From the NCBI RefSeq assembly GCF_022539665.2, contig NC_081331.1, positions 10,696,638 through 10,760,637 of the forward strand: a DNA stretch of 64,000 nucleotides, given 5' to 3'. The translations under genes were made by a program, and so were the position numbers. The DNA comes from Daphnia carinata (lineage: Eukaryota > Arthropoda > Branchiopoda > Diplostraca > Daphniidae). Of the stretch, positions 13,296 to 26,401 are shown piece after piece (the stretch's first letter is position 1; the number at the start of each line of letters is the position of its first letter). Under the pieces are notes generated by a model. It saw nothing but the letters and a program-made list of their open reading frames with translations, did not search any database and was not told the DNA's origin.

Positions 13296-16200
13296 CACCT
13301 TATCCAATATTAATGTAGACACCCCCCGGACTGATCTATAATACACTCGAAATTTTTCTAAATGATTACAACCCTTTATGCTTTGAACAAGAACATTCAT
13401 AGACCCATTTCTTATTTTTAAAAACATCATCATCGTCCGCCAATTTAGAAATATATATTTTTTAAAAATCTCTTTATCTACGTGCAATAAGTGCTGTATA
13501 AGAACCCTACACTATTGTTGACCACATACCATACGAGTTCTTCATCTTTGCTCGCATTCTATTCGATATCATAAAATTCCCTGGAATTGGGGGAGGAAAA
13601 AAAGGCGAATCGAAGGAATTCCCAGTTCCCAAAAGAAAAAAGAGTTTTGACAAAAGGGATGCAATGAGATCGTCAATTTTTCTTGATCCGTCCATCGTGT
13701 ACCCTCATATATTGGTATAGCAATAGCATTTCTTCGTCGTTAATAAAAATGACCGGTTTTTCACACACACAAAAAAGACATTCCTGTTCAGCGCTCCATC
13801 TGTCCGCATAATAAAGCGTACGATTTCCATTCGAGCGAAACTATTTCTTCATTGAAATGCAAGCAATAAAAAATCAGGTTCCTTTCACCCCCGTGTTTAT
13901 GTACACAAGTGTTTCACACACAAAAGATCTTCTTACTTAACGGCGCATGGAAATGGTGGAGAGAAACTCTGAATCGATGGCCATCAACTAGGAATTAGAA
14001 ATTAAATTTGAAGCGTTTTTTTGCGCCGGGTAATGCAGACAGCAGTTGCTGTGTACACGAAAGTACGGTATAAGAAAGCGCTAAAAAGTTTGTGATTTAT
14101 TTTTTTGTGATTTGCTTTGTAATGTCGTGAGTTGCGTGACGGCCTTCTTGGCTGGCTGCGTTTTCCCTTTGCATGAGTCATTCAGCGCGTCAGAGTTTTT
14201 ATAGGCTACAAACAAGACAAGACGGGTAGAAAGAAAAAATATATATATTTATTTATGTAAAGGCTAACTTTTGTGAAAACGGTGGTCACGACAAAGAAAA
14301 GAGAAGTTGAAACGACTGTGCTGCCATCTATTGACATTTACATTTCGACTTAAAAGAAAATGCATTTCGGCTTGAAAGAAAAAGAGATAATGCAATGACG
14401 AAGAAGAAAAGCAGTTTACCCTTCCCCTAAACTGCGAATGGCAAAAGGTTTGTTTTCCCTACCCTTCTTACAGATCTCAACGTGCCAAAAAAATAGAAAG
14501 TACGGATTTAGGTAAAACTCAAAACACAAATTTCCAATCTAATAGCATCTACTTGGAAAACGTTTGGATACCAAATAAAACTATGCATAACAAATAGACG
14601 AACATAAATAAAAGATGAACGTATACCGCGTAAAGGCAACAAGTGATTGAATCTGTCACGCGGCAGGCACATAAATCTCGAAACTTTTCCTCTTTACATC
14701 GAAATAAATGAATGTACATCATCCCTTTTTCTCTCTCTTCGATATGCATACACATCACATATGGCCTTAAAAAAATATATATAATACATCACTTTAGTGT
14801 ACAGCTACCGCGCCCTGTCATTCAATAGGCGTTACGTCATTTCGTTTCTTTTTTGAATGCCTTTTTTTTTGGGCGTCTTTTAAACGGAGCAATACATCAA
14901 CATGTTGTATGCGTTTCCTTCGATATTAGTTTATATGTAGGCCCTACTGCTGGTTTTATTCTATGATATACGTCAAAAAATCTACCGAAATAAAGACGTA
15001 TGCATTTAATGTAATAATCCATCGAGTATATATTTATGTACAGCTGTCTGCCATATCAGAATATTGAAATTGCATATTCAAAGGCTGATGATGATGCCAC
15101 TGCCCCTAGAGCACTTTTTTGTTATTTATTTATTGTTGTAGAAAATAAGTGGACGTGTTGCTGGCGGTCAAAGTGGCCTCACACAGGGCCGGCTCTTTTT
15201 ATTTTTTTGAATTGAGGAACAAGTGGGCTCCCCACGATAGCACTCTCTCTTCCCACTCTTTTCTTATTTTATTTTGTGCGCACGTTCCATTAGTGAACGA
15301 CACTGGGGTGATGGCGAGTTAATGGAATAAACATATATTCATCCAAGGAAATAGTTATATATAGGATTGGATTAAAAAGAGCTGGACAATCGTTGGGGCA
15401 AGTGCCTTTACATGTAAAAAAAAAAGGGGGGGAAGTGTGAAAAAAAATAAAGACTGTGCACAATGTCGCAGGCAATTTCCAGCGTGATGTGGGTCCAGCG
15501 TACATGGCCGACTTGTATTAAGTAAAAGGAGGGGATATTGCTTTATTTGGTCGCTTTATTAATTACTATACATAAAGGTTTACTATCAGATTGATCCTAA
15601 GGCAAGGGAAAGTCCTATTTTTCAAAGTATTCGACTGACGATGGACGTCATAGATGCGATCGATAATTCAATTTAAATATTTAATCTCCGCAACGCTGGG
15701 GTTATCCTGTACTTCTGTACGTAGATAAAGTGCCGCTTCACCAATATCAGCTTTTTAAATGACATATTTAAATTCGTACCGCCCCAACAACATCACATTT
15801 TGATTGACTTCCAGATCATTCCTGTGCGATATTAAATCATTTTGGCAGACGATTCTAACCCAAAAAATAGCATGAAAAATAAAAATCTGTACATGCACGA
15901 GAGGATAAACCACAAATATAGATATAGATATAAGAAAATTGGATGGGCAAATAGATGTAAAGAAGGAAGCAGCAGATGGAAAAGACAGTGGATGATTCTG
16001 GATAGAAAGTTAAATATTTCATGATTTTCATTTCAAAGAGGATCTATTTTCATCACCCCAATCTCTATTTATAACAATCTGCTGATACGTTATGCATTCG
16101 CGGTCTATTTCTCTGAACAAATCGCAAACTGCTTTTTTGATGAACAAATGTTCAAATGCTTAATCAATAATGTCTCGATTTTTCAATTAAAGCAAAAGAG

Positions 16201-19200
16201 GGGAATGGAAATCTTTTGAATTTATACACACAGGCTTTCATGTCAATCGATGTTGTGCCCAAGTAAATATGAGGCAGCTTTGAGGATCGCAGAGGACTAT
16301 ATGCAAATTTTCATATAATAAATACATATCTCAGGGTGTAAATACATATGTGTGTCTACGTCGTCGTGATCCAAAGACAGCAGATTCTTTGTGTAATACA
16401 AGCTATTTCAGGAGCTGCGCGAAAACGTTGAAAAATGTTTTCCTTTTTTTTCAAATAAAAATAAAACTTTGTTTGCAGCCCAAACGTCATTTCCTTACGC
16501 CTTTTTTTTTCCTTCTCCCTTCTATACATAGATGTAAGCTTATGTGTGTACATACCAACGTCGGAGTACGTTTTGAACAGTTTTATGGATTTTCATTTCG
16601 TCGACGACAAATTTACGACAATGGCCACGAAAAGTTGATGGCCAACTTTGTGACTTTCTCACCCCTTTTGAAATCCTGCTGGCTATATAAGCGAAAAGCT
16701 CATACGAATATACATAGACTTTAACATAAAGTCTTCGATGTTTTCTCTAATGAAAACATCAGAAACCTTTTGAAAGTCAAACACCAAATGAAAAGGTCGT
16801 CTTTTAATGGTCATTTGAAATGTTCATGTGTCAACGTTGTGTGATCACACAGACAGCTACCATTTAAAATCCAATGTTCAAGCAGACGGTGGTGTAGGAT
16901 AGGACGCATAAAGAAATATACAGGAAAAGAATCTCTTGATAAAATCAAATAATATATACAGTCCGTTGGTCGGTGGTCTATCTGCATGAAACCATATCTT
17001 TTGAGAATATGATGCACGAACGTGTGTAGCCTACTGTATATACGTTTGGTGGCGGGAATTGCTCATCGATTGACGACAAAGATATACCAAAACTACACAA
17101 GGTTGGGACGAGAAGGCTCATTGGCTAACGCCGCCTATTAAATATAAAGTTGAAGCAGCACAGATTCGAAGATTGAAGGGGGAAATGTGTTGTTCGTTTT
17201 ACAAAAGAAAATTGTGGTTTTCAGATGTGTCTATATATACAAATCAAACTAGACAGAAAGAGGGAGAAACTAAATTTCGTAGAGGGGAAAATCGTGTCTC
17301 GTAGGGAATCTAATAAAAAAAAAGGGGGACGTCTTTTTTTTTATGTGTATAAAAACAAAGGGCGTGGTTGACAACGTTTTTTGCACGCACCAACTGCAGT
17401 GTTCATGTATTGTACATGTCTGATGGATGGCGGGAATGAAGCACATTGCAGTACACACATATCCGATTCGATCAAAATGAGCTTCCTTATACCATATGTC
17501 TATATAGATAAGGCCAAAAGTAAAAGGAGGGGTTGCTTAGCGATCGATATCTACCGAGGTTGAAAACCGCAAGTTTTTTTCTAATGGTATGACGCTAATC
17601 AAATTTGGCTATATTTATCCTGAAGCTTGCTGCTTTCTTTATGTCCATCGTCATTTAGACGTGAAAACATCAAATTCTAAAATTTAATTGAGTTAAGGGA
17701 AGTAGACTTTTCCTTGATACCAAAAACAAATCCCAGGGAATTCACAAATAACGGCGACTAGCGCAATTATGTTGAACTAAAATCCGGTAAAGGCATCCAG
17801 TCTAGCAATACAGATATTACAAAAAGGTTTTAATTTAATTAGATGCCAAGATATTTAAGACTCGAGTCTTTTTTTGATTAGATTTTTAGAAGCTACACAA
17901 TAAATGTTTCATCATTAGCAACTGTAACTAAATGCCATCACATATAAGCAACCTATTTTTAGTTGCTAATGAGCCTGTCTAGCCACAAGTCACGTTCATC
18001 ATCACGTACATAGGCCATCATAAACAGTCGCTTCATGTCATATAATAGGCAATGTCGGAATAGCATCATCAAATGAATCAACTACCACCACCAAGTTTTA
18101 TCAGAAAAGCTCCTGAATATCACGCATAAAGCGCACTATCTAAATGATTCTCACGTCTTGCAAATGAGAGTAAAATTCTTGCAGTCCCTATATGAGTTGA
18201 TATCATTATGCGTGATGGAAGACTCGACAATTGCTGCAGGCTGATTTCGTGTAGCCACTGAATAAATGCGACTAAGACCAGGATCAAATCTGAGTCTCTT
18301 TGTTAAATGCGGCATTTGTTTGTGTTATTCGCGTGCACACCGAAAACAACAAAGAGTAGTATACCACATCTCATTTCACGTCTCTTCATTATTTTTGCGC
18401 ATGCATCTACATAAATCATCATTTAACATTGATAGGCTGTGTGCATATATTACGAGGTAGACTCGGATAATAAAAGCAACATAATGAGAGTCCAATGACT
18501 TTTATATATACACGGAGCCAGTCTTAAGGAGATGGCCGCGATAAAGCATTTGGGATATTGCGAATATTTCAACAGCCTATATGTATAGACTGTCACGAAG
18601 AAATCCTTAGATTAAAAATCTTAAGCTAGGATAATATATATTGATATCATAGATGAAAATGTATAATAAACTATCAATCATTGGCATATTCTAGCCCGCA
18701 TTCGTTTATTAACACATCTATATCCTATACGTAAATGCAGAGGGGATTTATTCGTGGATTAATAGCCTTATAGAATAAAAATCGCTTTATTATTATTAGG
18801 CCACAGAAAGCGGCTTAGAAACCACGCCACAGTTTTTTAATCTCTTTTTTTTTAGGGGGGTTCTTTTTCCGAGATCGATTTATCAAAATCCTTTTGTATT
18901 AAAACTCCCCATTTTATTTTAATAAAACAAGAAAAAACAAGACGATCTATAAAAGAACAATTTCTTCATTTAACAAAATACACATCACACCCGTTTTTTT
19001 CATGTTGTTGCATACAACATCAATTTAGACTGCGGGCAAAAGGTTAAAACAAAAAAAAATACGTTCGATCGTTCAGAATATCTCATGCATATTTACCATG
19101 TTCAGTTAAGTGCTTTTTTTTCTCTCGCGAAAACCATTTTCCATATATATACATATATATAGTCGTTGTCCTCCCCTCCTGCTGCAGGGTTAAATGTCTC

Positions 19201-22200
19201 TTCATGCTGTGCTCTATAACACACAGAATATAAGGGGCGAGGGACATCGTCAGGCCCATTGCACAAGGATCAATAAAAAGCCCTTGCAGCAGACGCTCTT
19301 ATAATAAAAGTCTCTTTTGTTATCGGGGTCGCCTTTTTTTTCATACAATATTATTTGATGAATTTGTTTTAGGATATTACAGAAAAAAAAATCATTGACG
19401 ATATATTTGAATGTATGATGCGTATATACTATATGCCAAATATTGTTCTGGGACTCTTTGGGCAATGATTTTGAGTTGAAATGTTCAATAGAATTTGGTC
19501 GGATGTATTTTAGAGATGCACAAAGATAAGGACAGAGAAAGTGGTGCAACTGCTGCTACCAATAATGACATGTAAAAATTTGAAAATGAAAAAAGGGAAG
19601 AATAAGCGGGAAACATGAACGAAGAATAACAATGAAGCAATAAGATTCCATGCATCAGTTTTCGTGTGTTCGTGTGTATGTGCACGAAACTATATACGAA
19701 AAAAGAAATTGCCCAAATAGACACGATTAGATTTGATTCTATATGAAAACTGTAATACTTGAAAGTTGTATACATTTAAATAAATGGCCACCGCACTCTT
19801 GATGAGTTTAAATGATTGATCCAATAACTTGCCGTTTCGCCTGCTGTCGCACAATCAGAGACATTAAAGTCACAATATAGTCAACAGCCGCTGTAGACTT
19901 GTATAGTATAACCTATTAAGATGTCTGCCGTGTGTGTGTATATAGCCTCAGGGCACGCTTGGTTGTACATATGCAAATGAAGCGTGATAGTCGTCCCCTT
20001 ACTTGGCCAAAGTTTTGCTACTATATATTGTGTGTCCCCGTGAGTTTGCTCCCCCCACCCAAAAAGTCTGTCTATATCCGTCCGACAATTCACGAGCAGA
20101 ATCCAAAAGTACTGCGGGACTGTTGGAGCAGTTGATGAGAGTTATTTGCTCAGGAGAGACGCGTCCCACTATACTGATATTTAAGGGGTTCTATACACAG
20201 TTCTCCAGGTTTACGTGTTTGGGGTATAGACATTAAGTTATGCACGACACATGCTGCGAAACTTTTTCCTGCAGCCTATTACACATTTACTGTATAAAAA
20301 GTTAGTTCATTTCTTATCTATCTAAGTAAATCTGTGTTTCAAATTTTTAATTGACGTTCATAGACGTGAAGCTAAGAATGTCTTAAATTTAGCTTAACGA
20401 TATACGGTATATTGAGGTGATCTATTATAGTTGGAAAGGTAAACTCAATAAACATAAGAAATCTATTTAACTGCGTAGAGTTGATTTAGGCTAGATATTA
20501 GGGCTTTATTAGAAATGGCTGGCACCCTTCAGGCATTATTCCCCGAAGGCTCTTGCGTGTCCAGCACAACACCAGTTCATCAACAAGTTATTGGTTGGAC
20601 GTGTTATTTGTCTTATATTGCTGTCATGTTATTTTTGTCTTTATCTAGGGATAAAAATATATGAAAACCTTTCCTTATAATGTCAATCAAATCCATCAAA
20701 AAGTGTTTATAATCAAATGATGGCTTTAGATATAAGAAATGCGCCGCTGTGCTCTAATGCCTTAACAATCCTAGATGCGAAAAGCTTGTAGATTTCCTAA
20801 GAGATGTATTCAGCTATACCTATTCATGATGCACAATTCTCGGCATATATTGGATCAATGTCTACAATCTACTACCTTTTGATTGAAGCCTGTGTAAATA
20901 AATTACAAATGAAAACCAATTTATGCTACGTTTGATTTATTTGTGTTCAATCCATTATGTATAGGATTCCACGTAAAATATACAATTACTTTGAAAAGGA
21001 TCAAATATATACGAAGCAACGCGGAAAAATAATTTTTATAAAAAATTTCAAACTCTATAAAAAGGGACGCCTATATAAATATTCATATCTCATCGATTTT
21101 TCTTCATCCCCCACATTCTATATATATAAGATGCAGTCATGTGAATGTGACATCTCCCTATGTCGGGTCTCTTTATATGTTCGCAATCGGCTCTATATAA
21201 TTCGATCTAATATACACAAAACTCTACAGAAAAACTTTGACTCACCATGCAAATTCAGTTTCTTTCCCTCCATACATGCATGTATAGCTCAACATTTTTA
21301 CAGCATATTTTACGCTGCGTTGTTGTCATTGATGTGCCTTCCATAGACACTTTACAAACCAGATTGAATATCAAATTGAATTTACACAAATAAACGTAGA
21401 ACGTTTTTTGTTTATAAAAATATCCAATGTTTTCTTATTATCTGTTGTGTTTATATCAGGATCCCTTAAGACTTTTGCTTCTCCCAAACGAGAAACACTG
21501 CGCCCTATTCCAACCGATTTCTTACCACATATAATAAAGACGTTAACTTTTATTCCATTATTGGCCAAACAACGTAATAATTCATTAAGGCAGCAGACAT
21601 ACGCCCTTGCATTGCGTTTTTTTTTAAGGAAAAACGCTGCAACGCCCTTCTTTTCCGAAAATGGTGTAACATGTAGATACAGAAACCAGTTTTTCCTTTT
21701 TGTTTCTAAACATTACGATTAAGGCAAAACTATCATTTTATCAGCATCATTTTATACTATATCAGCGAAGCATAATTATACGTGTATAACTACGTTTTGT
21801 CGATGTTTTGTTACTACCAAGATTATTTGGGCATCAGCATCCATTTGCAGACAACCCTCACCATAAAGGGCGTTGACCGATTAAGTCCAAAAATTCAGGC
21901 CGAACAGATGGCGAGTTGCACTACATTTTCTGTTTTCGGATCACATTTTTTTTCATGTCATACAACTTTCTATTCAATTTTTAAAAAAATAAACGTTAAT
22001 TACAATCTTACAAGTTTAAGGAACGTAGTAATTGGACAACTCTTTTTCAGACATCAATATCTGATCGTTATATTAGCCCATAATATTTGATAATGTTCTT
22101 TTGTATACGTAATAAATGATGTGCCAGACATCTGCTATGTGCAACACAATCAATGATCGGTCGAATTTATAGAAGCTCGTGTAATATAATAGCTAAAAAG

Positions 22201-25200
22201 TTGCCTGCTAGTATATCCATAGACGCTTGTGATGTGTATATCCATTTGAATAGAGTACAGATGAGTTCAATGGCAACGCAAAACAGAAAGGCAGTTGGGT
22301 AACACAGAGCACCTTTTGTGTAATACATCCAATTAAGTTGTACATTCAACGACCTGTATATAGAATCAGAAATTAGATGTTCTGGCAATAGCAGTACACA
22401 TCGGCACAAAGTGCTACCTCTCCCTTAGGCCACATGCATAATAAAGGCACGAAAAGGTCATAGTCATCGTCTACATGAACAAGTTTATGTAACGAAAAAT
22501 AAATTTTAAAAAAATAAAATAGGGTCAGGCGTCGTGTGTGGGATCGAAGTTCAGATCGTATATTGAGGCACTGTCAAACATTAGGCAAAAAAATTATTGA
22601 CAAAACGAAAAGTTAAAAATGCAAATTTTTGAACACCTCCCAAGTCTGCCCTGTATGGTTCACATGTAAATTTTTGGTTACTGCAAACCTCTTTAAGGTT
22701 ACGGTAAAAATGCGGGGAATATTTTGCGACAGTAAAATGATATATGTACTTCTTTTGTTTGATACAACACGTTAAGTTTTAGGTTTCCTTTACGTTCAGC
22801 AGCAGAAAAAAGAAAATAGTGGCAATGCGTCTAGGTATCAAGTAACTATGCAGACAGAGCAAGATGAGTCAGCATGTTAAACAAGTCGGGTACATTATAT
22901 ATACATAGGCCGTACAGTATATGAAGTCCTTAGACGTAAAATTTACCCAAACATTGTCCAAATACGTACCCTCCAGAAAAAATGATATTCAGAAAAATAT
23001 TTAAATTTTTTCTCCCTCTTAAGTGTTTTCAAGGGTTGTTGGGGTGGGTAAGAAAGCTATAGCCTTGAATGGTATTTTTTTTTTTCAAAACAGAAATACA
23101 CAGGGGAATTCAGTAGGTCGAAATGCAAATGAAAAAAGCAAACCCATCCCCCGTAATCTATAAAGGAAGGGGAACCTTCCCTATAAGTTAAAATGTAATT
23201 TTTGTATGCACGAAAGCAAAGGGCGATAATAATCATTACAGCCCATAATCATCTTAAAATTTAGCTCTCCATTGAAATATACTTTAACATAGGCCTAAAC
23301 GTCGACGATTCCCCAATGGACAGCAACAACAAAATTTGTGCCAGTCACGCGAAAAAAAGTTATCCACGACTGTGCCTATTCAAGTATAATATACAAATAA
23401 CACGAAGGATTCATAAATCACCTTTTTAAAATAAGCCAACTTCTATACACTAGCAATTTAATTTGATTAATTATAACTGATAAACCATTTAAAATGTCAG
23501 CCACTAGAGGGCAGCCTTACAGATTTTTATCAAGATTTATCCCTCGCTGAAATTTTAACCGACTGTATGAAATGAAGACCATATCTTAATCTGTGTGGCA
23601 GCAAAGGTTAAATTTACGCAACCGAAATGGTAGAGATGTGGCAGTAGGAAATCTAAGCAAACTTTTACTGTTATAAATACGACCGTGCACGTAAAGCAAT
23701 TTGACAACGATCGTTTCCACTGCAGCCATAGCACCAGCCAAATGTAATTTGTCTGGTGTACATAAAATATCGACTGCGCTTGTTGGCTCGTTAACCTTTT
23801 ATTGCTCATAGCGCTATCTATAGATAAATGGAACCGCCTCGATCCAAACACACGACTTGTTTTTTTTTTGTTTTTTTTTTAATACAATATTTATTTACTG
23901 CAAAACAGTGAAGAGTTTACGTAAGATTCACACTCAATGCGAGCAAGGAAGATGGAGTCTGAATTTAGCGTCGCCTGCTTCAAAGTTTTAACAGTCGCCA
24001 TATTTTTGCAGTGCATTAAAGAAAAGCTCTTGTGGTCAAAACCAATCTGATAATGCAGGGCTTTATTATCGTTTGGTTATGGATTTACATCCCCCAATAG
24101 ACTTAAATGGATGCTTTGAGTAGCTGACACCCACGTAGCACTTTAGGTAAGTCGTTTTATGCAAAGGCACGAAGTTATTTCTCTGTCCCTAGTAAAACGT
24201 TTGAACACATAATCGTAAACTGCTCTGTTTGTACAGTATATGCCCAAAGGCTGCTTAAACTTTTCCTCTCAACAAATTTGTTTTTTCCTTGCATATTCAT
24301 TTAGTCAACTTGTGTATATCTGGATGCAATTGATTCAACATCCTTTTCTCACGATCGAGCACGTACGTCCATAAAGAACAGACTGTTTTCTTTATCAGGC
24401 TCTACCTCCTCATCGTTTAGCTAAAACTACGCCTATGTATTTAAATCCAAATGAATTAAAGTACCCGTATAAACATTTGGAATAGATCAAGTCACGTGTC
24501 GCGACTCGTTGATGAAGCTCCAACTCATTTGCGTTCCTGTCACAACATTTTCAACATAGTGTAGATACAGACCGAAAAAAAAGGGCGGGATTGCTCACGC
24601 TACCCCAACATCCTACCCTCTCCGACACGAAACTTTATGTCTGTTGCGGCCAAAAAAAGTTTTCTCCCCGCTTCACAGCATACGTATAATTACACGCGGG
24701 GGCCAGACATATAGGGGCCAGATACGTTCGTATGATAATATCCATAGTAGAGAATACAAATAAAACTTAAACTAGATTCAAGTCGTACGTATACATTCGT
24801 TCGTCTTTTGAAGATTTGCGTGTCTGCAAAAAAAATGTGTTCCAGACAGACAGCTATATATAGTATACTATATACTAGAAAAAACAAGCTATAGAGTGCA
24901 TTGCACGAAAGGAACTATCAAACAGGGGGGTAGGAATAAAGGGGGGAATAAAAAGAGTCAATCCGCCGAGGCAGGGGCAGATCTTTTTAGCTGATGGGCG
25001 GTCTATAGTCTTTCCACTGACATAATAATGTCTCGTCTGACTGTCTCAGCCCTTCCAACCGGGTTGATTCACGCGTACTCCTCCCCCCCTCCTGATCAAT
25101 TAGATCCGCAGCCACCGGCTTCCCCCCCGCCTGAACTTATTGAATTATTCATTAGAGGCTGCACGCTCTTTTGCCCAAAGAGAGAGAGATATCCAAGTAT

Positions 25201-25528
25201 ATTTACAATATAAGCTGCTCATTCAACAGTGTGCTGCTTCCATTCTTTTGTGTATTCACATAGTCTCGTTTAAAGGCTCTCTCGGTGCAACGCCCCTTTG
25301 CTTTTTCTTCGTCTAAAGATAAGCAGTCTCAAGAGTTGGTTAACGGGTTTACCGATTCCCCCACATTGCGTCTTAAATATATATATATTTCTTTTAATTC
25401 AATTTGGGCTGTGAGTAATTGACGGTTTTTCGTACATATAACTTTTAGCTTCTCCCAACGTCGACTTGCATCGTCAAGATCACGATTTATAGACATGGCA
25501 GTCGCTTTTGTGTTTGTATAACTCACCC

Positions 25529-25543
25529 GTTACCCATGGCAAC
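25529..25543. promoter_or_regulatory. RFX-type X-box upstream of CEP19
   Basis: Two inverted half-sites, GTTACC and GGCAAC, are separated by CAT. Both match the RFX X-box half-site consensus (GTNRCC and RGYAAC), with a three-base spacer. The site lies about 70 bp upstream of the chosen CEP19 start codon. In flies and nematodes, X-boxes in this position mark ciliary and centriolar genes under RFX control. CEP19 is a centriole and cilium-base protein, so motif and gene agree. Binding itself is inferred. Confidence 0.75.
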
Positions 25544-25612
25544 CGCCGGGCTCGCCTGTTTACAGTCAGCGTGAGTCACACACGAGGAAAGTATAAACGG
25601 GTATTCTCGTCA

Positions 25613-26134
25613 ATGATGGCGTCATCGGAACGTCAGTGGGTCGCTAGTAAAACGGTCGGTCGTGTTATCCATCCTAGAAAAATTGGACTGAGACTTGAAC
25701 CTTTGAGTTTAATTCTACTTTACGAAGACGGAGTTAAGGTGAGAAAGAGATCTATGCCAATTAGGAGCCTCAAGGCAACAGCTGATCCGCGTTGTCGAGC
25801 TGAAGAATTCAAATTACGTCACATGACGTATTTGGCCAGTGTGCCTGCAGTGGTATTGACCAAACTGATCTCTATCGCTCAGCAAGTGTTGATCGGACTG
25901 ACCATCACAGAAGCGATAGATAAAGTATCAGAACATTTCACTGTTAATTACGAGCGTGACCTGAATACTGTTTCAGAATCGGAATTAAAACGGCAGAAAG
26001 AGCTCATGGAATTGACGTTCCTCAACAATGCCATCAACCCTTTAGATCCACGATTTGTATACGATAAGCAAGTCACATTTCATCGACCCATTGGTCCGTC
26101 TGATTGGGATGAGGAAGAGAATGATGCAAATTAG
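25613..26134 (+). CDS. CEP19: Centrosomal protein 19 (CEP19)
   Basis: Single-exon gene encoding 173 residues, close to the human length. In vertebrates CEP19 sits at the mother centriole and cilium base, where it helps bring the GTPase RABL2 for entry of intraflagellar transport particles. Alignment from memory with human CEP19 covers the N-terminal core (G-x-R-x-x-P-x-x-x-I-L-x-Y-E, then MPIR where human has MPVR), the acidic helix (ERDLNTVSESELKRQKELM) and the C-terminal signature DPRFVYDKQVTF, followed by a W-D-x-E acidic end. Two adjacent ATGs start the protein; the frame stays open 35 codons upstream without conservation, so the first of the pair is taken. An X-box lies about 70 bp upstream. 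An AATAAA signal is at 26213-26218. Golgin-45 starts 267 bp downstream on the same strand. Confidence 0.93.
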   Translation: MMASSERQWVASKTVGRVIHPRKIGLRLEPLSLILLYEDGVKVRKRSMPIRSLKATADPRCRAEEFKLRHMTYLASVPAVVLTKLISIAQQVLIGLTITEAIDKVSEHFTVNYERDLNTVSESELKRQKELMELTFLNNAINPLDPRFVYDKQVTFHRPIGPSDWDEEENDAN

Positions 26135-26212
26135 TTTTGCATGAACGGGCTCAGTGATCTGGCAACGGTGCCCAGAGATCATTCTAGTTACATGTCAAAA
26201 CAATCAAGAACG

Positions 26213-26218
26213 AATAAA
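26213..26218 (+). terminator. Polyadenylation signal for CEP19
   Basis: A canonical AATAAA hexamer begins 78 bases after the CEP19 stop codon and before the 5' region of golgin-45. It suggests CEP19 makes its own transcript. Confidence 0.6.
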
Positions 26219-26401
26219 AAAAATCAATTGACCACGTCATCTCAATTTTATGACGGCAGCCTGGCGAAATAATTACAACGTAGTGTGTGTAAAATTCATC
26301 ACAGTAAATACAACAGGTTTATTGCAAGACTAGTTCTATTTTAAAGTATTCAATTTTCAGTTCCAAACTTTTCGCAACCTACCTGGAAGCATTCCGAAAA
26401 A

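Larger units (their letters stand above)
9451..25528. other. 16-kb stretch without a supported gene
   Basis: AT-rich DNA in which homopolymer tracts are much rarer than to the left. Open frames are short, AT-driven and show no conserved motif. The longest, near 13095-13487, 16350-16724 and 20957-21346, are dominated by I/Y/F/K codons and read as chance. I found no tRNA, rRNA, histone or recognisable transposase. Microsatellites occur at 11170-11189 and 13268-13290. One short candidate exon, at 9606-9830, is listed separately. An 18-bp perfect AT palindrome lies at 24858-24875. Confidence 0.65.

Noticed and set aside
13095-13487. 130-codon minus-strand open frame
   Set aside because: It crosses the CA microsatellite and has AT-driven composition, with no motif or conserved feature recognised.
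16350-16724. 124-codon plus-strand open frame
   Set aside because: Biased to Phe/Leu/Lys with no domain, no splice context and no polyadenylation signal. Treated as chance.
20957-21346. 129-codon plus-strand open frame
   Set aside because: Ile/Tyr/Lys/Phe-rich product of very AT-rich DNA. No recognisable family.
24858-24875. 18-bp perfect AT palindrome
   Set aside because: Built only from TA-rich sequence and expected by chance in DNA of this composition; no nearby feature.
25028-25213. Pro-rich open frame upstream of CEP19
   Set aside because: It arises from C-rich low-complexity sequence; nothing links it to a transcript.
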